DNA of 34,006 nt from SMWD01 sp964629475 (GCA_964629475.1 CAZVQW010000026.1:1-34006); one strand, 5' to 3'; shown: positions 1 through 9,159, numbered from the stretch's first letter. Program-made: numbers and translations. Notes: generated by a model not told the origin, from the sequence alone.

Positions 1-55
1 AATGTGTCTCTTAAATCAGGCGGCTAAAAGTCCATAATGGTTTGACGACGTACAG

Positions 56-63
56 TATAAAAT
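56..63 (+). promoter_or_regulatory. Weak -10-like box upstream of the ebo-type operon
   Basis: An AT-rich stretch reading TATAAAAT lies about 25 bases before the first start codon and would suit a sigma-70 -10 element. The only good -35-like hexamer, TTGACG at 42-47, is far too close (8-10 base spacer), so a standard promoter cannot be assembled. The real promoter may use this -10 with a poor -35, or may lie left of the window. Confidence 0.25.
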
Positions 64-87
64 AACAACAATAATCGCGGCTAAAGT

Positions 88-1320
88 ATGACGAACAGTG
101 CTGAATCAGGCCGAACCGGCATCTTTATTGGAGGTGCGCTCGGTGATATCGCCGCGACCATGATGGTCGGTGCGCTGGCCATCCGTCACCGGCATGCGGC
201 GCCACTCGGCATGGTTAGTGACCAGGCACCTTTCACGGCGCTCGGACTCGTGCCGATGGATGAGTTGCGGTTCGGCGGCATCGATGTGCGTCGCGGCAAA
301 CTGCGTGACGTTGCGCGGACCGTCGGTGATGCCTCCCGGACATTCTCCCGTGATCTTCTCGATGCGGTTGCGCCAACACTCGATTCAATCGATGCAGACG
401 TGCACTGCGATGCAAGTTATGATTGGGATACCGCCAAGCCGTCCTATTCGAATGACAGCCTGACCGATGTTGTCGAATCGTTGCGCGGCCGATTCCAGCG
501 TTTCCGTCGGCGCCACCAACTCGACCGTATCGTCATGCTCGATCTCGCGTCGGTCGAGGCAACACCCGAACCGGTCATCGCCCATACGCAATTGCGCGCA
601 TTTGAGGCGGCCGTGGCAGATGACGATCGGCGTGTGATTTCGCCGAGCATGATTCGGGCGTACGCGGCGTTCCTCGAGGATTGCGTGTACATTAATTTCA
701 CACCGAATGTCGGTGCGACGATCCCGGCGTTGCAAAAACTCGCCACCGAACGGGGGCTGCCGTATTACGGCAGCGATGCCAAGACCGGAGAGACCCTGAT
801 CAAAAGTGTGCTGGCGCCGATGTTTGCGTGTCGTAATCTCGACGTCATGAGCTGGGAAGGCGTCAATATGCTCGGCAATAATGACGGTAAGGCGCTAAGC
901 GACCCGGACCGCCGCATGGCGAAGATGAGCAACAAGGAAGAAGCAGTGTCCCGGATGCTTGGCTACCCGGTTCATTCCGGTGTCGATATCAATTACGTTC
1001 CGTCGCTCGGTGACTGGAAGACGGCCTGGGATCTGATTCACTTCAAGGGATTCCTCGACGTGCCGATGACAATGCAGTTCACGTGGCAGGGGTGCGATTC
1101 GATTCTGGCGGCACCGCTGGCGCTGGACCTCGCCCGCTTCGGTGACTTTGCGTTACGTGAGAACGAAGCCGGACCTATGAAGCACCTGGCGAGCTTCTTT
1201 AAAAATCCGCTCGACGTTGAAGAGCTGGCGTTCTTGCCGCAATTTGAAATGCTACTCCGTTACGCCCTGATGCACGAAAAGCGTCATGCGCAAAACGGTC
1301 AACAAAAGGAATCAGCGTAG
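88..1320 (+). CDS. Inositol-3-phosphate synthase-like sugar phosphate cyclase (first gene of ebo-type operon)
   Basis: A 410-residue protein of the myo-inositol-1-phosphate synthase family, which uses NAD to cyclise glucose 6-phosphate to inositol 3-phosphate in the cytoplasm. The N-terminus has a glycine-rich Rossmann nucleotide-binding loop (residues 11-24, GIFIGGALGDIAAT). Family signatures follow: NFTPN near 203, GSDAKTG at 228-234, LGNNDG at 262-267 and YVPSLGDWKTAWD at 303-315, which carries a candidate catalytic lysine K311. The ATG at 88 has only a weak Shine-Dalgarno. Its TAG stop directly abuts the next ATG, implying cotranscription with the ebo genes. In this operon it occupies the role normally held by EboD, an unrelated-fold cyclase. 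The family call is firm. That glucose 6-phosphate is the actual substrate is inferred from the family. Confidence 0.88.
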   Translation: MTNSAESGRTGIFIGGALGDIAATMMVGALAIRHRHAAPLGMVSDQAPFTALGLVPMDELRFGGIDVRRGKLRDVARTVGDASRTFSRDLLDAVAPTLDSIDADVHCDASYDWDTAKPSYSNDSLTDVVESLRGRFQRFRRRHQLDRIVMLDLASVEATPEPVIAHTQLRAFEAAVADDDRRVISPSMIRAYAAFLEDCVYINFTPNVGATIPALQKLATERGLPYYGSDAKTGETLIKSVLAPMFACRNLDVMSWEGVNMLGNNDGKALSDPDRRMAKMSNKEEAVSRMLGYPVHSGVDINYVPSLGDWKTAWDLIHFKGFLDVPMTMQFTWQGCDSILAAPLALDLARFGDFALRENEAGPMKHLASFFKNPLDVEELAFLPQFEMLLRYALMHEKRHAQNGQQKESA

Positions 1321-2418
1321 ATGCAAATTCGAATGATCGCCGTGCAAGCCACGGTCATATGCCTGGCGCTATTGACCGCGGGAACATTGTCGCCGACAGT
1401 TGCTGCCGACAACGGCATGGATCCGGAGCTGCGCTCACAGGCCAAGCGAGCGACGGATAATGGTTTGCGCTACCTGCGTGAAACACAGGGTGAGGACGGA
1501 TCCTGGTCCGATTCCGTGGGCATCACGGCGCTCGTGCTGCGCGCCTACCTCGAGTCGCATCGCGGTTACAATGAGAGTGACGGCCCATTCATCACCCGCT
1601 CGATTGATTTTCTGCTTGCCAACGTCAACGCTGACGGTTCAATCAGCGAGACGATCAATAACCGCAACTACAATACGGCCGTCGCGATGGTCGCTCTGCA
1701 GGCGACGGGCAATCCGGATTACGCCAGCGTCATCCGGAATGCACAGCGTTTCCTGATGGGACTGCAACTCGACGAGGATGACGGCTACGCGGAGGATCAC
1801 AAGTATTTTGGCGGCATCGGCTACGGCGGTGACGAACGGCCCGACCTGTCGAACCAGTATTTGGCAATCGAGGCATTGCAGGCGACGGCTGTCGACCCGG
1901 AAGACCCGGTCTGGGAGCGTGCCCTCGTCTTTGTCAGTCGATCACAGAACCTTAAGGCCAGCAACGATCAGGATTGGGCAGAGAACGATGGCGGTTTCAC
2001 CTACATGCCCGGCTTCAGCCCGCACGGGGGTACGCGTTCCTACGGCGGCATGACGCATGCCGGCCTGATCAGCCTGCTGTTCGCCGGTGTGGATCGAGAA
2101 GACCCGCGAATCCAGGGTGCTTATGACTGGATTCGCGAGACGTGTACCCTGGAACGCAATCCCGGTGCGGTTGGCAAACAGGGCCTCTATTATTATTACA
2201 ACGCATTTGCCAAGAGCATGGCCGCGTTTGGTGAAGTCGAGCTGGTCGATAGTCAGGGGCTCAAGCACAACTGGCGGAACGATCTGGCAAACAAGTTGAT
2301 CAGCCTTCAGGACAAGAACGGTTCATGGGTCAACAGCGACTCACCACGCTGGTGGGAAGGCAATCGTGATCTCGTCACGGCCTGGAGTGTCATTGCCCTG
2401 AACCTGGTCGTGCGTTGA
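1321..2418 (+). CDS. Secreted prenyltransferase/squalene-cyclase-repeat protein
   Basis: A 365-residue protein with a clear Sec signal peptide (about residues 1-29, ending TVAA), so it should be periplasmic. The mature part is an alpha/alpha-barrel of the prenyltransferase/squalene-oxidase repeat type. QW-like repeats appear as QGEDGSW (56-62), NADGSI (103-108) and QDKNGSW (330-336), and a conserved GGIGYGGDERPDLSN block lies at 164-178. A DEDD at 151-154 superficially matches the class II terpene cyclase DxDD acid motif, but similar acidic stretches precede the GYGG block in non-cyclase members, so I do not claim cyclase activity. It starts immediately after the inositol synthase stop and precedes a TIM-barrel gene. 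A role on a prenylated product after transfer to the periplasm is inference from context. Confidence 0.8.
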   Translation: MQIRMIAVQATVICLALLTAGTLSPTVAADNGMDPELRSQAKRATDNGLRYLRETQGEDGSWSDSVGITALVLRAYLESHRGYNESDGPFITRSIDFLLANVNADGSISETINNRNYNTAVAMVALQATGNPDYASVIRNAQRFLMGLQLDEDDGYAEDHKYFGGIGYGGDERPDLSNQYLAIEALQATAVDPEDPVWERALVFVSRSQNLKASNDQDWAENDGGFTYMPGFSPHGGTRSYGGMTHAGLISLLFAGVDREDPRIQGAYDWIRETCTLERNPGAVGKQGLYYYYNAFAKSMAAFGEVELVDSQGLKHNWRNDLANKLISLQDKNGSWVNSDSPRWWEGNRDLVTAWSVIALNLVVR

Positions 2419-2447
2419 GGTACGACAGGCTCCGCCAGGGGTGAGCC

Positions 2448-3284
2448 ATGCAGATTGCTTACAGCACGAACGCATATACTCGCTGGCCTCTGCCTGATGC
2501 ATTGCGAAGCATTGCCGGTCTCGGCTTCACGGGAGCCGAGATCCTGTGTGATACACCGCATTGTCTGCCGATGCAGGACACCGATGCCATGTTGGATGAA
2601 CTCGCCGACATCATCGAACAGACCGGGCTGGCGATCACCAACCTGAACGCAAACACCGCGAATTATTTCTTCGACCCCGTGCCGGCTGAAAATACTTTCG
2701 AGCCTGCACTGTCGAGCATGAATGACGCCCATCGACAATGGCGGATCGACAACACCGTGCGCGCAATAGAGATCGCAGCCCGACTCGGTGCCGGCTGCGT
2801 CAGCGTGACAGCGGGTCGGCCCACGCCCGGTTGTCCGCCGGGCGCTGCCATCGACCTGTTTGTCGAAAGCCTGCAGTACATTTGCGATGCGGCCGAAAAA
2901 AACAATGTGCGTGTCGGCATTGAATACGAGCCGGGCCTGCTGATCGAACGTGCCACGGAACTGGCGGAGGTCATGGCCCGTGTCGATTCGCCACAACTGG
3001 GTGCCAACTGGGATATTGGTCATTCCTTTCTCGACGGTGAATCGCCGGAAGATGCGGTCGATGTTATCGGTCCGCGAATCTGGAATGTGCACGTCGAAGA
3101 CATCCGGGCTCGCAAGCATTTTCATCTCGTGCCGGGCGACGGTGACCTGCCGTTCGCACGCTTCATCGAGGCCTTGACCGGCGCCGGATATGACGGCTTT
3201 CTGACTGTCGAGCTCTACACCTACCCCGAACAGCCGGAAGACGTCGGGCGACGAGCCATCGAGTATCTGAGTCCGCTGTTGTGA
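2448..3284 (+). CDS. Xylose-isomerase-like TIM barrel (sugar phosphate isomerase/epimerase family)
   Basis: A 278-residue cytoplasmic protein of the AP-endonuclease-2/xylose-isomerase-like TIM-barrel family, whose members isomerise or epimerise sugars, inososes and related polyols with a divalent metal. Candidate metal and catalytic residues sit at the expected barrel positions: GIEYEP (E159), NWDIGH (D189, H192), NVHVED (H215) and TVELY (E255). The ATG at 2448 follows an AGGGGTG ribosome-binding site. Its stop overlaps the GTG start of the UbiA gene by GTGA, so the two are translationally coupled. It is distinct from the longer EboE barrel further along. With an inositol-phosphate synthase upstream, an inositol- or inosose-type substrate is plausible but unproven. 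Confidence 0.85.
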   Translation: MQIAYSTNAYTRWPLPDALRSIAGLGFTGAEILCDTPHCLPMQDTDAMLDELADIIEQTGLAITNLNANTANYFFDPVPAENTFEPALSSMNDAHRQWRIDNTVRAIEIAARLGAGCVSVTAGRPTPGCPPGAAIDLFVESLQYICDAAEKNNVRVGIEYEPGLLIERATELAEVMARVDSPQLGANWDIGHSFLDGESPEDAVDVIGPRIWNVHVEDIRARKHFHLVPGDGDLPFARFIEALTGAGYDGFLTVELYTYPEQPEDVGRRAIEYLSPLL

Positions 3285-4168
3285 GTGGCATCGCCGCGAT
3301 CGATTCGGCCCTGGCCTGGTTACAGCTGATGCGGGCGCCGGCGATATTCACTGCAGTTTCGAACCTTGTTGCGGCACACTGGCTTGCAACCGGCGGCGAG
3401 TGTGACCTGCGCGCATTGCTGTTGCTGACCCTGTCCGGAATCGCCCTGTATATCGCCGGCATGGTGCTGAATGATTGCTTCGATCAGGACATCGATACAC
3501 GCGAGCGACCGGAGCGGCCGCTACCGTCCGGCCGTATCTCGCAGACGTCGGCATGGTTCGTCGGCTGGCTGTGCCTGGGAGCAGGGGTGCTACTGGCTGC
3601 AATGCATGGGCAAACATCGATGATGATTGCGGCCGCGCTTGCCGCTGCGATTTTGTCCTACAACCGCTGGTTGAAGACGACCTGCCTGGGTCCGGTCAAC
3701 ATGGGGCTGTGCCGGTACCTGAACTGGTTACTCGGCCTGTCGGCTGTCAGCCTGACGCCGATCATGCTGCCAATTGCGCTGCCGGTATTTTTCTACGTCA
3801 CCGCACTGACACTCGTGAGTCGTGTCGAAGCCGATGCGAGTTCGCGCACTCCGCTGGTAATGGCTGCAGGGGGTTTTATTTTGACTGTGGGTGCGATCGG
3901 ATACCTGTATCGCGCAGGTGTACTGCCGAATGTTGCGGTGCTTGCACTGGCTGGTGCCGGATTGCTGCTTATCCTGGCCCGGGTCCGGAAAACCTGGCGG
4001 GTATTCACCCCCGGGAGTGTACAGGCCACGGTAGCGTTCCTGATTTTCGGCATCATCCCGCTCGACGCGCTGATGCTCGCAGGTGCCGGGCAATCATGGG
4101 CTGCGCTCGCACTCTTATTGCTGATGGTTCCCGGGCGCATCCTTGGCCGATGGATGTATATCACATGA
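3281..4168 (+). CDS. eboC: EboC, UbiA-family prenyltransferase
   Basis: A 295-residue integral membrane protein with about eight or nine hydrophobic segments. It carries the UbiA first aspartate-rich motif NDCFDQDID (residues 64-72), which binds magnesium and prenyl diphosphate, followed by RPERPLPSG, a segment typical of the family. The stretch from SYNRWLK through GPVNMGLCRYLNWLLG is characteristic of the ebo subgroup. The start is GTG at 3281, inside the previous stop (GTGA overlap), and the stop overlaps the eboA ATG (ATGA). The predicted role is transfer of a polyprenyl group to the cyclitol-derived substrate at the inner membrane. The prenyl donor cannot be read from the sequence. Confidence 0.9.
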   Translation: MSGIAAIDSALAWLQLMRAPAIFTAVSNLVAAHWLATGGECDLRALLLLTLSGIALYIAGMVLNDCFDQDIDTRERPERPLPSGRISQTSAWFVGWLCLGAGVLLAAMHGQTSMMIAAALAAAILSYNRWLKTTCLGPVNMGLCRYLNWLLGLSAVSLTPIMLPIALPVFFYVTALTLVSRVEADASSRTPLVMAAGGFILTVGAIGYLYRAGVLPNVAVLALAGAGLLLILARVRKTWRVFTPGSVQATVAFLIFGIIPLDALMLAGAGQSWAALALLLLMVPGRILGRWMYIT

Positions 4169-4953
4169 GTTCGGACACACAATCCATGCCCACGCCGCGC
4201 GATAAACTGTACGCACTGGTGATCGCTGCGACTGCCCCGTCGGGGCGAGCGTGGCTCGATGCGGCGATTGCCGATACAGGCGATGCGGCTGAGCCCGGGG
4301 AAACTCTGCTGCGCCTGTTCCCGGCCGCCCGCCGCCAGCTTGGAGCCGGGCGACTCACCACACCCGAACAGGAGATCGCGACTGCCGACGGCATGGTTCG
4401 TCTGGGTGCCTGGTCACCGGGCGACGCCGGGCGCATCATACTGTTACTCGATGCCGTTCAGCGTGGCGGCGGATCCGAACTCGTCACGACCGTCTATCGT
4501 GCCGGCGATGAATCGGAACGGTCCTCGATCACGCGCGCGCTGTCGTTGCTGGGCAGCGGTTTCGAACTGAAGCCGCTGGCATTACAGGCCGGCAGGACCA
4601 ACAGCAGCGTGATGTTTGCCGCTCTTGCTCTCGATAACCCGTTTCCGTCGGCTCACTACACCGATCATGAGTTTAATCAGCTGGTGCTGAAATCACTGTT
4701 CATCGGCCTGCCGCTCGAACCCGTCGTCGGTCTGGCTGCACGTATTAATGCCAATCTGTCGAGAATGTGTGAAGATTACTTCGATGAGCGCACGGCTGCC
4801 GGTCGCCCGGTGCCGTCCGATATCTGGTTGGCGCTGGCGCCATATGCGAGCGAGCGCGGGCTGCGGTTACTGCGTGAACATCTCGATCATGAAAATGTCG
4901 AGCACCGTCAGTATGCGGCGCAGGCGTTGAAAAACCGCAACACAGGCAATTGA
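4165..4953 (+). CDS. eboA: EboA-domain protein
   Basis: A 262-residue soluble protein of unknown biochemical function that I recognise as EboA from conserved blocks: RLFPAARRQLG (about residues 50-60), a DNPFPSAHY block followed by FNQLVLKSLFIGLPL in the second half, and the YFDERTAAGRPVPSDIW segment near the C-terminus. The ATG at 4165 overlaps the eboC stop by ATGA and is preferred. The reading frame stays open far upstream through eboC, but that portion is an out-of-frame shadow. The gene ends two bases before eboB. EboA proteins are among the genes required for exporting the scytonemin monomer in Nostoc; no catalytic residues are evident. Confidence 0.9.
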   Translation: MSSDTQSMPTPRDKLYALVIAATAPSGRAWLDAAIADTGDAAEPGETLLRLFPAARRQLGAGRLTTPEQEIATADGMVRLGAWSPGDAGRIILLLDAVQRGGGSELVTTVYRAGDESERSSITRALSLLGSGFELKPLALQAGRTNSSVMFAALALDNPFPSAHYTDHEFNQLVLKSLFIGLPLEPVVGLAARINANLSRMCEDYFDERTAAGRPVPSDIWLALAPYASERGLRLLREHLDHENVEHRQYAAQALKNRNTGN

Positions 4954-4955
4954 CA

Positions 4956-5843
4956 ATGTCCGACATAAAATACTTCGATCCACACATCCACATGCTGTCG
5001 CGCACGACCGACGACTATCAGAACATGGCCGCCGCCGGTATCGTCGGCCTTGTAGAACCGGCATTCTGGCAGGGTCAGCCGCGCACACAGCTCGGTTCCT
5101 TTATCGACTACTATGATTCCCTGATCGGCTGGGAGCGGTTCCGCGCCAGCCAGTACGGCATCCGCCATTACTGCACGATCGGCCTGAACCCGAAGGAAGC
5201 CAACGACACCACACTGGCCGCCGAAGTCATGAAGCTGCTGCCGCGGTATTGCCAGAAAGACGGCGTCGTTGCGATCGGCGAGATCGGCTACGACGATATG
5301 AGCGACGCCGAGGAACGCTTCTTCGCCGAGCAACTCGAACTCGCAAAACAGGAAAACCTGCCGGCACTGGTGCATACGCCGCACCGTGACAAGCTGCGTG
5401 GCACCGAGCGTACGATTGCGCTGGTCAGGGAAGTCGGTATCGACGAAAAACTCGTTGTCATCGACCACCTGAACGAACAGACGCTGCCGCTGGTTATGAA
5501 GACCGAATGCTGGCGCGGCCACTCAGTCTATCCGAAGACGAAGATGTCCGAGGGCCGCATGGTCAAGTTACTGCAGGAATACGGCACGGAAAAAATGATT
5601 GTGAACAGTGCCGCCGACTGGGGGCAGAGTGACCCCCTGAAGGTACCCAAGACCGGCGATGCAATGCGCGCGGCCGGCTTTTCCGACGCGGACATCGAAA
5701 AAGTTTTATTCACGAATCCAATCGAATACTTTGCGCAGAGCGGGCAGATCACGATCGACGAAGTGGCCGGCGGTATCCCGATCGATCAGACGCAACTGTA
5801 CGAAGACAACTCAGTACTGCGCGGACAAGATCCGCTAGTCTGA
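4956..5843 (+). CDS. eboB: EboB, TatD-like metal-dependent hydrolase
   Basis: A 295-residue member of the amidohydrolase/TatD-like TIM-barrel superfamily. The metal-binding HxH motif is at the N-terminus (DPHIHM, H10 and H12), and further candidate ligands are in GEIGYDD, LVHTPHRD, VIDHLNEQT and NSAADWG in the expected order. The ATG at 4956 is chosen over an in-frame TTG at 4950. It sits two bases after the eboA stop, and its own stop overlaps the eboE ATG (TGATG), so translation is coupled. The substrate is unknown; family members hydrolyse esters, amides or phosphoester bonds. Confidence 0.9.
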   Translation: MSDIKYFDPHIHMLSRTTDDYQNMAAAGIVGLVEPAFWQGQPRTQLGSFIDYYDSLIGWERFRASQYGIRHYCTIGLNPKEANDTTLAAEVMKLLPRYCQKDGVVAIGEIGYDDMSDAEERFFAEQLELAKQENLPALVHTPHRDKLRGTERTIALVREVGIDEKLVVIDHLNEQTLPLVMKTECWRGHSVYPKTKMSEGRMVKLLQEYGTEKMIVNSAADWGQSDPLKVPKTGDAMRAAGFSDADIEKVLFTNPIEYFAQSGQITIDEVAGGIPIDQTQLYEDNSVLRGQDPLV

Positions 5844-7054
5844 TGAACCTGCCCCTCGTGCAGCGCTGGCGGCGTGAGCAGCTGGGGTATTGCAGCAATG
5901 TCCACGCCGGCGAGTCGCTGGATGAGGTCAGGCAGGTAGTAAAAAGACACATTGCAGGCATCCGTACTCGGCGTGGACTGGATACGATGGCGGCTGGACT
6001 TTGGATCAGTGCCGAATGCGCCGACCAGCTCGCGCGCAACTCACAGGAGCTGAAGAATTTCAGTGAGTTGTTGGCGGGGTCCGGCATCGAAGTCTGTACT
6101 CTGAATGGATTTCCGTATGGCAATTTTCATTCGGACATCGTCAAGGAATCCGTTTACGAACCCGACTGGTCCGACCCGAATCGCTTTTCTTACACGTTGA
6201 AACTTGCCGAATTGCTTGCTGAGCTGCTGCCCGAATCGCGACGTTTCGGCACGATCTCGACGTTGCCACTCGGCTATGCCGTGAACTGGACGGAAGCGCA
6301 GCAAAACCTCTCAATCGAAACTCTGTGCCGGCTCGCGCAGGCGCTCGAAGGTATCGAGCGAAAGACCGGCCGGCGCATCGTTGTGTGCCTCGAGATGGAG
6401 CCGGGCTGTGTGATTGAGAATACCGGGCAGGTACTCGAGCTATTTCGCGAGCAACTGCCCGCCACAGCCGCGAAGATGTCGGGGTCCCCGGACAATGTCC
6501 GGCGGTATATCGGCGTGTGCTTCGATATTTGTCACCAGGCTGTGATGTTCGAGAACCCGGCCGAGTCGTTATCCAGAATTCACGAGGCCGGGATCTTCGT
6601 CGGCAAGATCCAGTTATCGAGTGCGCTGGAAGTCGTGCGACCGAATGCACCCGAAGTCGTCATCGCGCTGACCGACTACGATGAGCCACGTTACCTGCAT
6701 CAGGTTCGTGCGTGTGATGTAAACGGCGATATTGCGGCCGCCGCAGATCTCGGCGACGCTTTAAATAATTCAATGTTCGGGCCAGATGCCATCTGGCGGG
6801 TGCATTTTCATGTACCGATCCATGTGGCGGCGTTGTCGGTCCCGCAGTTGCGTACGACTCGCCGATTGATCGAAGGTGTGTTCGATGTGCTGGCCGGCGA
6901 ACCCGATCTGCACCCGCATCTGGAAGTTGAGACCTACACCTGGCAGCAATTACCGAAAATATTGCGCGCCGATGATGAAGAATCCTTACATAAGGGACTT
7001 GAATCCGAACTTGCCTGGGTCGAGAATCAACTCAAGTCTCGAAATCTTCTATAA
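5843..7054 (+). CDS. eboE: EboE, xylose-isomerase-like metabolite traffic protein
   Basis: A 403-residue protein of the EboE family, an expanded xylose-isomerase-like TIM barrel. Family features include the N-terminal GYCSNVHAGE segment, TLNGFPYGNFH (near residue 91), the CLEMEPGC strand with an acidic metal ligand, VCFDICHQAVMFE with D and H, KIQLSSAL, and a C-terminal LEVETYTW strand that supplies another glutamate. The start overlaps the eboB stop (TGATG). Twenty-nine bases separate it from the TonB-dependent receptor, which has its own ribosome-binding site. EboE is longer and clearly distinct from the other TIM barrel at 2448-3284. Its reaction is unknown. Confidence 0.9.
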   Translation: MNLPLVQRWRREQLGYCSNVHAGESLDEVRQVVKRHIAGIRTRRGLDTMAAGLWISAECADQLARNSQELKNFSELLAGSGIEVCTLNGFPYGNFHSDIVKESVYEPDWSDPNRFSYTLKLAELLAELLPESRRFGTISTLPLGYAVNWTEAQQNLSIETLCRLAQALEGIERKTGRRIVVCLEMEPGCVIENTGQVLELFREQLPATAAKMSGSPDNVRRYIGVCFDICHQAVMFENPAESLSRIHEAGIFVGKIQLSSALEVVRPNAPEVVIALTDYDEPRYLHQVRACDVNGDIAAAADLGDALNNSMFGPDAIWRVHFHVPIHVAALSVPQLRTTRRLIEGVFDVLAGEPDLHPHLEVETYTWQQLPKILRADDEESLHKGLESELAWVENQLKSRNLL

Positions 7055-7083
7055 GTAACTAATAATCTGCAAGGAACTGCGGC

Positions 7084-9159
7084 ATGATTCGATTCGCCCG
7101 GATACTGGCGCTGTCACTGGGGCTGGTTTGCGGGATTACCGTCTCGGCAGACAGCCTGATCGTGACCGGAACCCGTACGGAACGCATCGCGAACGAGTTA
7201 CCGTATACGATCAACCAGATAGATCTCGACGAAGACGTCATGCACCGGCTGCCGCGCACGATGCCGGAAACATTTTCCGAATTACCGGCGGTCATGGTGC
7301 AGAAAACCGGGCACGGTCAGGGCTCGCCCTTTATTCGCGGTTTTACGGGTTACCGCACGTTATTCATGATCGACGGGATACGTCTGAATAATTCGACGTG
7401 GCGTGACGGTCCGAACCAGTACTGGAACACCGTCGATATCCACTCGGCAGATCGCATCGAACTGGTCAAGGGACCGAGTTCGACGCTATTCGGCAGCGAT
7501 TCACTGGGCGGCACCGCCAACACACTGACCAAGACCCCTGCCGACAGTGGTTTCAATCCGATGGCTTACTATCGCTACTCGACCGCCGAGAACTCCAATA
7601 CCGTGCGCGGTGAACTCAGCGGCGCCATTAACGAAAACTGGGGAGCGATCGGCGGCGTCTCTTACAAGGATTTCGGCAATCTCGAAACAGCCGACGCCGG
7701 TACGAACCCGGAAACCGGGTATGAGCAATACGACTGGGATGTGAAGCTGGCCTGGTCACCGGATGACAACCAACGCTGGACGTTCGCGTATTACGGTACT
7801 GATATCGACGATGCCTGGCGCACGCACAAGACGATTTACGGCATATCCTGGCGCGGCACGACCGTGGGCAGTGAACAAAAGCGCTCGCTCGACCAGTCAC
7901 GCAACCTGACCTACCTTCGTTACGATCGGGATACCGAGTCGGCATTCGCCGACAACCTGCAGGCCACCGTCTCGTATCACTACCAGGATGAGGAACGCCA
8001 GCGAATTCGCAGCAACGATCGCTGGGATGTCCAGGGATTCGATGTCGGCACCATCGGCGCCGCGCTGCAATTACGCAAGAAAACCGGTATCCACTCGATC
8101 GCGTACGGATTTGAGTTCTACCACGACGATGTCAACAGCTTCAAACGAGGTCTCGCAAGTGATCTGGTCACGGTCGAGGAAAGCATCCAGGGCCCGGTCG
8201 CCGACGACGCAACGTACTGGACACTCGGCATTTACGCCGAGGATGAAATCGCTATCAACGGTCGCATCGCGCTGATCGCGGGACTGCGCTATAACCTTGC
8301 GGATGCCGATGCGGACAAGGTGCAGGATCCGGATACCGGGGATCAAATCAGCATCGAGGACGACTGGGATCAGTTCGTCGGCAACCTCCGCCTGCGCGCC
8401 TTTCTCGACGAGACTCATGCCTGGCAGGTTTTTGCCGGTATCTCGCAGGGTTTTCGTGCCCCGAATTTGTCGGACCTGACGCGATTCGACAGCGCGCGCA
8501 GTAATGAATTCGAAGTGCCGGCACCGGGACTCGACGCAGAGGAACTCGTGTCGTATGAAATCGGCACCAAGTACGCCGGCGCCGTTGCCGGTTTCGGGCT
8601 GTCGTATTTTTGCTCGGACATCGACGACATGATTGTGCGCACGCCGACCGGGAATATCATCGATGGCGAAAACGAAATTACAAAACAAAACTCCGACGGC
8701 GGTTATGTCACCGGCGTAGAAGTGGACGGGTACTACACGCCAACCGTCAACTGGCTGGCCTGGGCAAATTTCACATGGCTCGACAGTTCCATAGAGACTT
8801 CCCCGACCGCCGATCCGGAACCCGCAGACGAACCGATCGATCGACAGATGCCGACGACCGTCAACGGAGGCCTGCAGTGGATGACGTCAAACCAGCGCAT
8901 CCGGATTGAGGGCTGGGGCACGTGGGCTGACGATGCTGACGAACTGTCGACCCGGGACATGAATGACACGGACCGGATCCCGGCAGGCGGGACGCCGAGC
9001 TATTTTATTGCCGGCATTCGCGGCAGCTGGCAGGCAACCGACACGATACGGCTGAGTCTGGCTATCGACAACCTGCTCGATGAGGAATACCGCGTACACG
9101 GTTCCGGGCTGAACGGTCCCGGCCGTAATGTTATTGCTGCGATCCAGGCGACCTTTTAA
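7084..9159 (+). CDS. TonB-dependent outer-membrane receptor
   Basis: A 691-residue TonB-dependent receptor. After a signal peptide of about 22 residues (ending VSA) the mature protein begins almost at once with a TonB-box-like DSLIVTGTR. A plug domain follows (QGSPFIRGFTGYRTLFMIDGIRLNN, then VDIHSADRIELVKGPSSTLFGSDSLGGTAN), then a 22-stranded-barrel-type region ending IQATF with the usual terminal phenylalanine. An AAGGAA ribosome-binding site precedes the ATG. It lies between eboE and eboF on the same strand, which suggests it imports or recaptures a ligand tied to the ebo product. The ligand cannot be read from the sequence, and a siderophore or cobalamin role is equally possible. Confidence 0.9.
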   Translation: MIRFARILALSLGLVCGITVSADSLIVTGTRTERIANELPYTINQIDLDEDVMHRLPRTMPETFSELPAVMVQKTGHGQGSPFIRGFTGYRTLFMIDGIRLNNSTWRDGPNQYWNTVDIHSADRIELVKGPSSTLFGSDSLGGTANTLTKTPADSGFNPMAYYRYSTAENSNTVRGELSGAINENWGAIGGVSYKDFGNLETADAGTNPETGYEQYDWDVKLAWSPDDNQRWTFAYYGTDIDDAWRTHKTIYGISWRGTTVGSEQKRSLDQSRNLTYLRYDRDTESAFADNLQATVSYHYQDEERQRIRSNDRWDVQGFDVGTIGAALQLRKKTGIHSIAYGFEFYHDDVNSFKRGLASDLVTVEESIQGPVADDATYWTLGIYAEDEIAINGRIALIAGLRYNLADADADKVQDPDTGDQISIEDDWDQFVGNLRLRAFLDETHAWQVFAGISQGFRAPNLSDLTRFDSARSNEFEVPAPGLDAEELVSYEIGTKYAGAVAGFGLSYFCSDIDDMIVRTPTGNIIDGENEITKQNSDGGYVTGVEVDGYYTPTVNWLAWANFTWLDSSIETSPTADPEPADEPIDRQMPTTVNGGLQWMTSNQRIRIEGWGTWADDADELSTRDMNDTDRIPAGGTPSYFIAGIRGSWQATDTIRLSLAIDNLLDEEYRVHGSGLNGPGRNVIAAIQATF

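Noticed and set aside
42..61. TTGACG plus TATAAA as a -35/-10 pair upstream of the first gene
   Set aside because: The spacer is 8 bases, far below the 16-18 needed by sigma-70.
1771..1782. DEDD in the squalene-cyclase-like protein as a class II terpene cyclase DxDD motif
   Set aside because: It is not followed by the usual TA, and lies in an acidic loop just before the conserved GYGG block of the repeat family. Similar acidic stretches occur in members with no known cyclase role.
2307..3125. Minus-strand 272-codon frame opposite the TIM-barrel gene
   Set aside because: It overlaps two well-supported + strand genes, and contains no domain or ribosome-binding site.
3475..4164. Long in-frame extension of eboA upstream through eboC
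   Set aside because: The segment is compositionally odd (Cys- and Arg-rich) and overlaps eboC, which has an intact UbiA motif. The ATGA junction at 4165 is the natural start.
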